From Pseudomonadota bacterium (GTDB lineage Bacteria > Pseudomonadota > Gammaproteobacteria > Steroidobacterales > Steroidobacteraceae): a stretch of DNA of 64,000 nt. Made by a program: the position numbers and the translations under genes. Of this stretch, positions 60,452 to 64,000 are shown in pieces (within the stretch, counting starts at the first letter, position 1; each line of letters begins with the position of its first letter). The notes under the pieces are model-generated. The model ran no database searches, was not told where the DNA came from, and worked only from the letters and a program-made list of their open reading frames with translations. Location of the stretch: positions 1-64,000 of the forward strand of contig JAJZUT010000008.1 in NCBI GenBank assembly GCA_021847105.1. The letters are read 5' to 3'.

Positions 60452-62100
60452 GTGCGGCTCACCGCGACCGTAAAGCTGTCCCGGGCGATCACCCGTCCCG
60501 GCAGTCCCTGCGCACGATAGCGCCGCCAGACCGAGGGCGGGAAGAACGCGATGGCATCGTGACTCGCCTGCCATTGATGCACGAACTGCGCGGGCGTCGC
60601 AGTCATCAGTCCCGGCTGCCAGCGCTCCCCGGGGCCGAGCTCGCCCTTGTAGTCGACCAACGTCAGCAGTCGGCCCAGATAAGGCGGAATCGTCTGACGG
60701 TATTGCTGCACGCTGTAGAGGGCCGTGTCGGGATGCACATCTGCGCGGATCGCCTGCACCAGCTGATACGCCGAGCGCGACGGTGGGGTCACCGCATACT
60801 GGCAGAGCAAGGCTTGCCACACGAAGATGAACGATACGGCCACCACGAACGGTGCGGCAAGCTCGCCGCTATCCGGGCTTCCCCCGCGCCGAGCACGCAC
60901 CGCGCTGTAGAGCGCCGACCCCAGCGCGACCGCAATTGCGGCCACCGCCCAGGCCACCGCGTGTGGCGCAATGAACCCATTGCGGTGCTGGGAGTACACC
61001 AGCAGCCCCACCGCCACGAAGGTGGCAAGCGCGGCCGCGGCCCAGACCGCGCGCGGCAGTGCCTTTGGCCGGCGCACCAGATAGACGCCGCTCAAGGCTG
61101 CGATCGGCGGGAAAATCGGCAGGATGTAGGTGGCCAGCTTCGAATCGGAGGTCGAGAAAAACACCACCGTGAGCAGCGCATAGAGCAGCAGAAATTTCAG
61201 CGGCTTGAAGTGCGCAACGGGCCCCTGATCCCGCCACGCCGCGCGCGCGGCACGGGCGAGCGGCACCAGCCAGGCGAACGCGCCGATCACCAGCAACGCG
61301 ATGAAGTACCACCACGGCTCGACGCGACGTGCCTCATCGGTCAGGAAACGCTGGAAATGCTCATGGATGAAGAAATACTCCGCGAACTGAGAGTTCCGCA
61401 GCGACACCGCGATGAACCACGGGGCTGCGATGGCCACCATCAGCGGGATTCCGGCGAGCAGATGCAAGCGCCTCCAGGGTCGCGCGTCGCGCTCCACCAG
61501 CGTGTACCCGACGAGCGCAAGGCCGGCGAGCACATAGACCTCGAGCCCCTTGGTCAACAGCGCGAGCGCCGCCATCGCCCAGGAGAGCAGCATCCAGTTG
61601 CGCTCCGGAGGCGAACCGGGCGGAGCGCACTGCGCACGCGTGAAGGCGAGCACCATGGCGGTCAGCCAGAACGTCAGCCCCGCGTCGAGCAGATCCAGGT
61701 GCGCAATGATGCCGAAATAGGGACTCATCGCGAGCAGCGCCACCCCCGCAAGGGCCGCACGCCGATCGTACATGCGCGCAAGCCACGCGTAGATCAGCAC
61801 CAGGCAGCCGAAACCGAGTCCCACCGTCCACAGTCGCGAGGACCAATTGCTCAGTCCGAACACCGAATAGACGCTCGCGGTGGCCCAGTACTGCAGGACC
61901 GGCTTCTCGAAGTACTTCAGTCCATCGAGTCGCGGAGTCACCCAATTGGCGCTTGCGACCATCTCACGCGGAATCTCCGCGTAGCGACCCTCGTCCGGAT
62001 CGAACATGGGGCGGATCTGCAGCGTCGCGAACCAGACGGCCGCCAGCAGCACCCAAGCCCACCACCTCAGCCGCTCGCTGCGCCCCTGCGCCGCACTCAT
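60448..62100 (-). CDS. arnT: ArnT: lipid A Ara4N transferase
   Basis: A 550-residue GT83 integral-membrane transferase. The periplasmic loop IRPMFDPDEGRYAEIPREMV with the catalytic DE pair (about residues 33-36), YFEKPVLQYWATA and about 12 membrane helices are typical. It moves the arabinose amine from undecaprenyl phosphate to lipid A phosphates, lowering negative charge and giving cationic-peptide resistance. Two starts lie six bases apart; ATG 62100 is taken rather than GTG 62106. Confidence 0.93.
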   Translation of the reverse strand: MSAAQGRSERLRWWAWVLLAAVWFATLQIRPMFDPDEGRYAEIPREMVASANWVTPRLDGLKYFEKPVLQYWATASVYSVFGLSNWSSRLWTVGLGFGCLVLIYAWLARMYDRRAALAGVALLAMSPYFGIIAHLDLLDAGLTFWLTAMVLAFTRAQCAPPGSPPERNWMLLSWAMAALALLTKGLEVYVLAGLALVGYTLVERDARPWRRLHLLAGIPLMVAIAAPWFIAVSLRNSQFAEYFFIHEHFQRFLTDEARRVEPWWYFIALLVIGAFAWLVPLARAARAAWRDQGPVAHFKPLKFLLLYALLTVVFFSTSDSKLATYILPIFPPIAALSGVYLVRRPKALPRAVWAAAALATFVAVGLLVYSQHRNGFIAPHAVAWAVAAIAVALGSALYSAVRARRGGSPDSGELAAPFVVAVSFIFVWQALLCQYAVTPPSRSAYQLVQAIRADVHPDTALYSVQQYRQTIPPYLGRLLTLVDYKGELGPGERWQPGLMTATPAQFVHQWQASHDAIAFFPPSVWRRYRAQGLPGRVIARDSFTVAVSRT

Positions 62101-62131
62101 AGCCACCCCGTACTCGCCGGCCGAGCGCCCG

Positions 62132-63190
62132 TCACAGCCCGGATGCCGGGGCGTTCAGGGAATTGAAACTACCGACCCTGACGTAAAAATCGATGGTGCG
62201 GCGGATCGCCGTGTCGAGGTCGGTGCTCGGCCGCCAGCCCAGATCCCGCTTGGCCGCCTCGATGGCCGGCACTCGAACCTGAATGTCCTGGTAATACTTG
62301 CCGTAGTACTCCCCGGCCGACACCTCGATGATCTCGGTGGTCTTGGCCACATCGCGCAGTTGCGGGAATTCCTGCGCAATGCGGATGGTGCGATCGGCTA
62401 GTTCGCGGATCGACACGCAATTGTCTGGGTTGCCGATATTGAAAATTCGCCGCGTCGCGCGCCCATCCTTGTTTTCGAGAATGGTGAGCAGCGCCTCGAT
62501 GGCATCATCGATATAGGTGAAGGAGCGCTTCTGGCGTCCGCCGTCGACCAGCTTGATCGGACGGCGGTACAGCACGTTGGAGAGAAACTGGGTGAACACC
62601 CGTGAACTTCCCTCCTTGGGCTCCTCGATGTTATCCAGGTTCGGGCCGATGAAATTGAACGGGCGGAACAACGTGTAATCCAGGCTGTCACGCACGCCGT
62701 AAGCGTAGATGACCCGATCGAGCAGTTGCTTCGAGGCGGCATAGATCCAGCGCTGCTTATTGATCGGACCGTACACGAGCGGGCTCGTCTCCTCATCGAG
62801 CACCGCATCCGGAGACATGCCGTACAGCTCGGAGGTCGAGGGGAACACCAGGCGCTTGCCATACTTGACGCAATGGCGCACCACATCGAGATTGGCCTCG
62901 AAGTCGAGCTCGAAGACCTTCAGCGGATGGGTCACGTACTGCGCCGGATTGGCAATCGCCACCAGCGGCACCACCACGTCGCACTTCTTGACGTGATACT
63001 CGACCCACTCCTTGTTGATGGTGATATCACCTTCGACGAAGTGGAAGCGATCGTCCTTCGGCAGCTCGCCGAGCTTGTTGTCCGAGAGGTCGATGCCGTA
63101 GACCTCCCAGTCGCGCTGCCGCAGGATCGCGCTGGTGAGCGCGCTGCCGATAAAGCCGTTCGCCCCGAGAATCATGATCTTCAGTGACAT
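62132..63190 (-). CDS. UDP-glucuronate decarboxylase (stand-alone ArnA C-terminal half)
   Basis: A 352-residue short-chain dehydrogenase-fold enzyme. NAD-binding GANGFIGSAL is at 9-18; catalytic T119-S120-E121 in PSTSELYG and Y150/K154 in IYAASK. RPFNFIGPNLDN and the DIQVRVPAIEAAKRDLGWRP tail are ArnA-type. It oxidises and decarboxylates UDP-glucuronate to UDP-4-keto-arabinose. First gene of the operon; ATG 63190 is chosen since a longer frame to 63271 reads through an A-rich untranslated stretch. Confidence 0.94.
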   Translation of the reverse strand: MSLKIMILGANGFIGSALTSAILRQRDWEVYGIDLSDNKLGELPKDDRFHFVEGDITINKEWVEYHVKKCDVVVPLVAIANPAQYVTHPLKVFELDFEANLDVVRHCVKYGKRLVFPSTSELYGMSPDAVLDEETSPLVYGPINKQRWIYAASKQLLDRVIYAYGVRDSLDYTLFRPFNFIGPNLDNIEEPKEGSSRVFTQFLSNVLYRRPIKLVDGGRQKRSFTYIDDAIEALLTILENKDGRATRRIFNIGNPDNCVSIRELADRTIRIAQEFPQLRDVAKTTEIIEVSAGEYYGKYYQDIQVRVPAIEAAKRDLGWRPSTDLDTAIRRTIDFYVRVGSFNSLNAPASGL

Positions 63191-63270
63191 GGAAGCCCTT
63201 CGTGCCCGGGCAAGCGCCCGACGCAAAAAAAAGAAGAATTTTAGCAGCTTCCCACCGGCGCGCATCCGCA

Positions 63271-63289
63271 CTTGCCGCGTACCGGCAAG
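63271..63289. terminator. Second small hairpin before the arn operon
   Basis: CTTGCCG-cgtac-CGGCAAG, a perfect 7-bp stem, just past the larger hairpin at 63298-63331. In tandem they probably insulate arn from the upstream gene. Confidence 0.45.
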
Positions 63290-63297
63290 CGGGGCAT

Positions 63298-63331
63298 CCG
63301 CGGCGCTGCCCCAGGCGGGGCAGCGCCGCGG
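63298..63331 (-). terminator. Strong hairpin after the outer-membrane protein gene
   Basis: Perfect 15-bp stem CCGCGGCGCTGCCCC / GGGGCAGCGCCGCGG with a 4-nt loop, beginning 3 nt after the barrel-gene stop on the minus strand. G/C-rich with no U-run. Confidence 0.6.
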
Positions 63332-63334
63332 AAC

Positions 63335-64000
63335 TCAGAACCGCAGCCCGACGGTCAACGGCACGAACGCGGTGGGCTGGCTGGTCTCGATGCGCTGGTA
63401 GCGCGCCTCGACGAAGAACGTCTGGCCATCACGCAGCAGGAAGTCCAGCCCCACACCCGCATTCCAGGAAAGGCGGGTGCTGCTGCCGCTCGCCACCACG
63501 ATGTCCCCGGGCACGAGGCCGTAGCTGCAGAAGCCGAACCAGGGATCGCAGAAATAGCTGCCATAGGCCACGGTCTGCGTAAGCGCGACGCGCATGTGAT
63601 CGACCCCGATGCCGGCAAGCGCGAAGCCGCTGATCCACGGGGTGATCGGACGCTTGTACTGGCCGTCGACGTTCAGCCCGATCACTTCCCCATAGCCGGA
63701 GTCGATCTGGATCTGATCAAGCTGCTCGTTGATCGCGATCAGGTTGCGCGTGGCGCTGAAGTGGCTGTACTCGATATCGGCCCGCAGCGCGAACGGCCGA
63801 TCGGGGCTGGGGCGCCAGGTCAAGCCACCGCCCAAGGTAACTCCGCCGTCGAAATAATCCGCGGTCGAGCCCACCGTGGGGCTGTAGCCGATCTGCAGGT
63901 GCCAGTGGACCGGCTCCTGCGGGGCGAACGTCTGCTCGTAGTAGCCTTGCGCCGATGCCCGGGCCGCCACGGCGAGCAGCGCGACGGCACCCAGAGCGTA
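63335..64000 (-). CDS. Outer-membrane beta-barrel protein, 3' part (start lies beyond the window)
   Basis: The frame stays open to base 64000; the first visible residues YALGAVALLAVAARASAQG are the end of a signal peptide with an AxA cleavage site. About 200 mature residues follow with alternating aromatic/hydrophobic strands and a terminal Phe (FVPLTVGLRF), the outer-membrane assembly signal. A Cys pair (YFCDPWFGFCSY) probably lies in a loop. The fold resembles small 8-stranded barrels; I found no His/Ser pair of the PagL lipid A deacylase. Function unknown; it may share the envelope theme of the arn genes next to it. Confidence 0.8.
   Translation of the reverse strand, partial: YALGAVALLAVAARASAQGYYEQTFAPQEPVHWHLQIGYSPTVGSTADYFDGGVTLGGGLTWRPSPDRPFALRADIEYSHFSATRNLIAINEQLDQIQIDSGYGEVIGLNVDGQYKRPITPWISGFALAGIGVDHMRVALTQTVAYGSYFCDPWFGFCSYGLVPGDIVVASGSSTRLSWNAGVGLDFLLRDGQTFFVEARYQRIETSQPTAFVPLTVGLRF

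Noticed and set aside
60559..62166. 535-codon plus-strand frame over arnT
   Set aside because: Complement of ArnT; the sequence is rich in Arg, Glu, His and Gln because it mirrors hydrophobic codons.
63335..64000. PagL-type lipid A deacylase
   Set aside because: Suggested by the neighbouring arn genes, but the C-terminal His-x-Ser catalytic motif of PagL is not seen.
1..64000. CRISPR arrays, retrons, restriction-modification or other defence genes, tRNA or rRNA
   Set aside because: None found by reading both strands for direct-repeat arrays, reverse transcriptases, methylase motifs or tRNA-like arms; short RNAs could still be missed without a computed search.

Overview
The window is high-GC DNA with densely packed genes and many 4-nt ATGA/GTGA overlaps. 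Gene content (siroheme sulfite reductase plus DUF934, fused CysNC, PaaX-controlled phenylacetate genes, a split arn operon, TonB-dependent receptor, PsrA-like operator) fits a free-living gammaproteobacterium, perhaps of the Nevskiales/Steroidobacteraceae type. That placement is inference; no rRNA or other marker gene is present. I saw no tRNA, rRNA, CRISPR array, prophage or recognisable defence island.

Layout. 1-810: 5' end of homoserine kinase and an orphan coding-like fragment. 811-2180: CitE-like lyase and MaoC hydratase. 2240-10209: sulfate-assimilation cluster (cysI-DUF934, cysB, cysH-cysG-cysK) with malQ inserted; cysI and cysH have near-identical promoters that look leaderless and CysB-controlled. 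10240-12330: CarS-like membrane enzyme, then a PadR/PspC pair behind a perfect 22-bp palindrome. 12351-22004: six collinear minus-strand genes (TAXI-type protein, TonB receptor, Sel1 protein, Tat-exported phospholipase C, small-molecule kinase, phospho-lyase-type aminotransferase) that look like a phospholipid-headgroup scavenging locus. 22117-22722: wrbA. 22825-29811: accessory stretch with a decayed IS1380 copy still carrying its CTAG duplication, DoxX/DODA dioxygenase with a divergent LysR gene, a MazE/MazF pair, a second IS1380 remnant, and an NTF2-like/cupin dioxygenase pair.

29888-37446: phenylacetate degradation, paaA-B-C-D-E-G-Z, divergent from paaX. 37462-42192: an orphan Rieske subunit, then a branched-chain 2-oxoacid dehydrogenase (E2 and a fused E1 alpha-beta) with a divergent Lrp-family gene. 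42269-48800: beta-oxidation (thiolase, two different HAD/ECH fusion proteins, TetR regulator). 48854-52470: sulfate activation cysQ-cysD-cysNC. 52627-55067: YceI, alanine dehydrogenase and divergent Lrp. 55058-63190: operon for 4-amino-4-deoxy-arabinose modification of lipid A with arnA split into two genes, ending in a quinone oxidoreductase. 63335-64000: 3' part of an outer-membrane beta-barrel gene.

Two metabolic themes dominate. Sulfate is activated by CysD/CysNC, reduced by CysH and CysI with siroheme from CysG, and fixed by CysK. Acyl-CoA chemistry is served by the Paa, Bkd and Fad-like genes, all feeding acetyl/propionyl/succinyl-CoA. The arn genes change lipid A charge at the cell surface.
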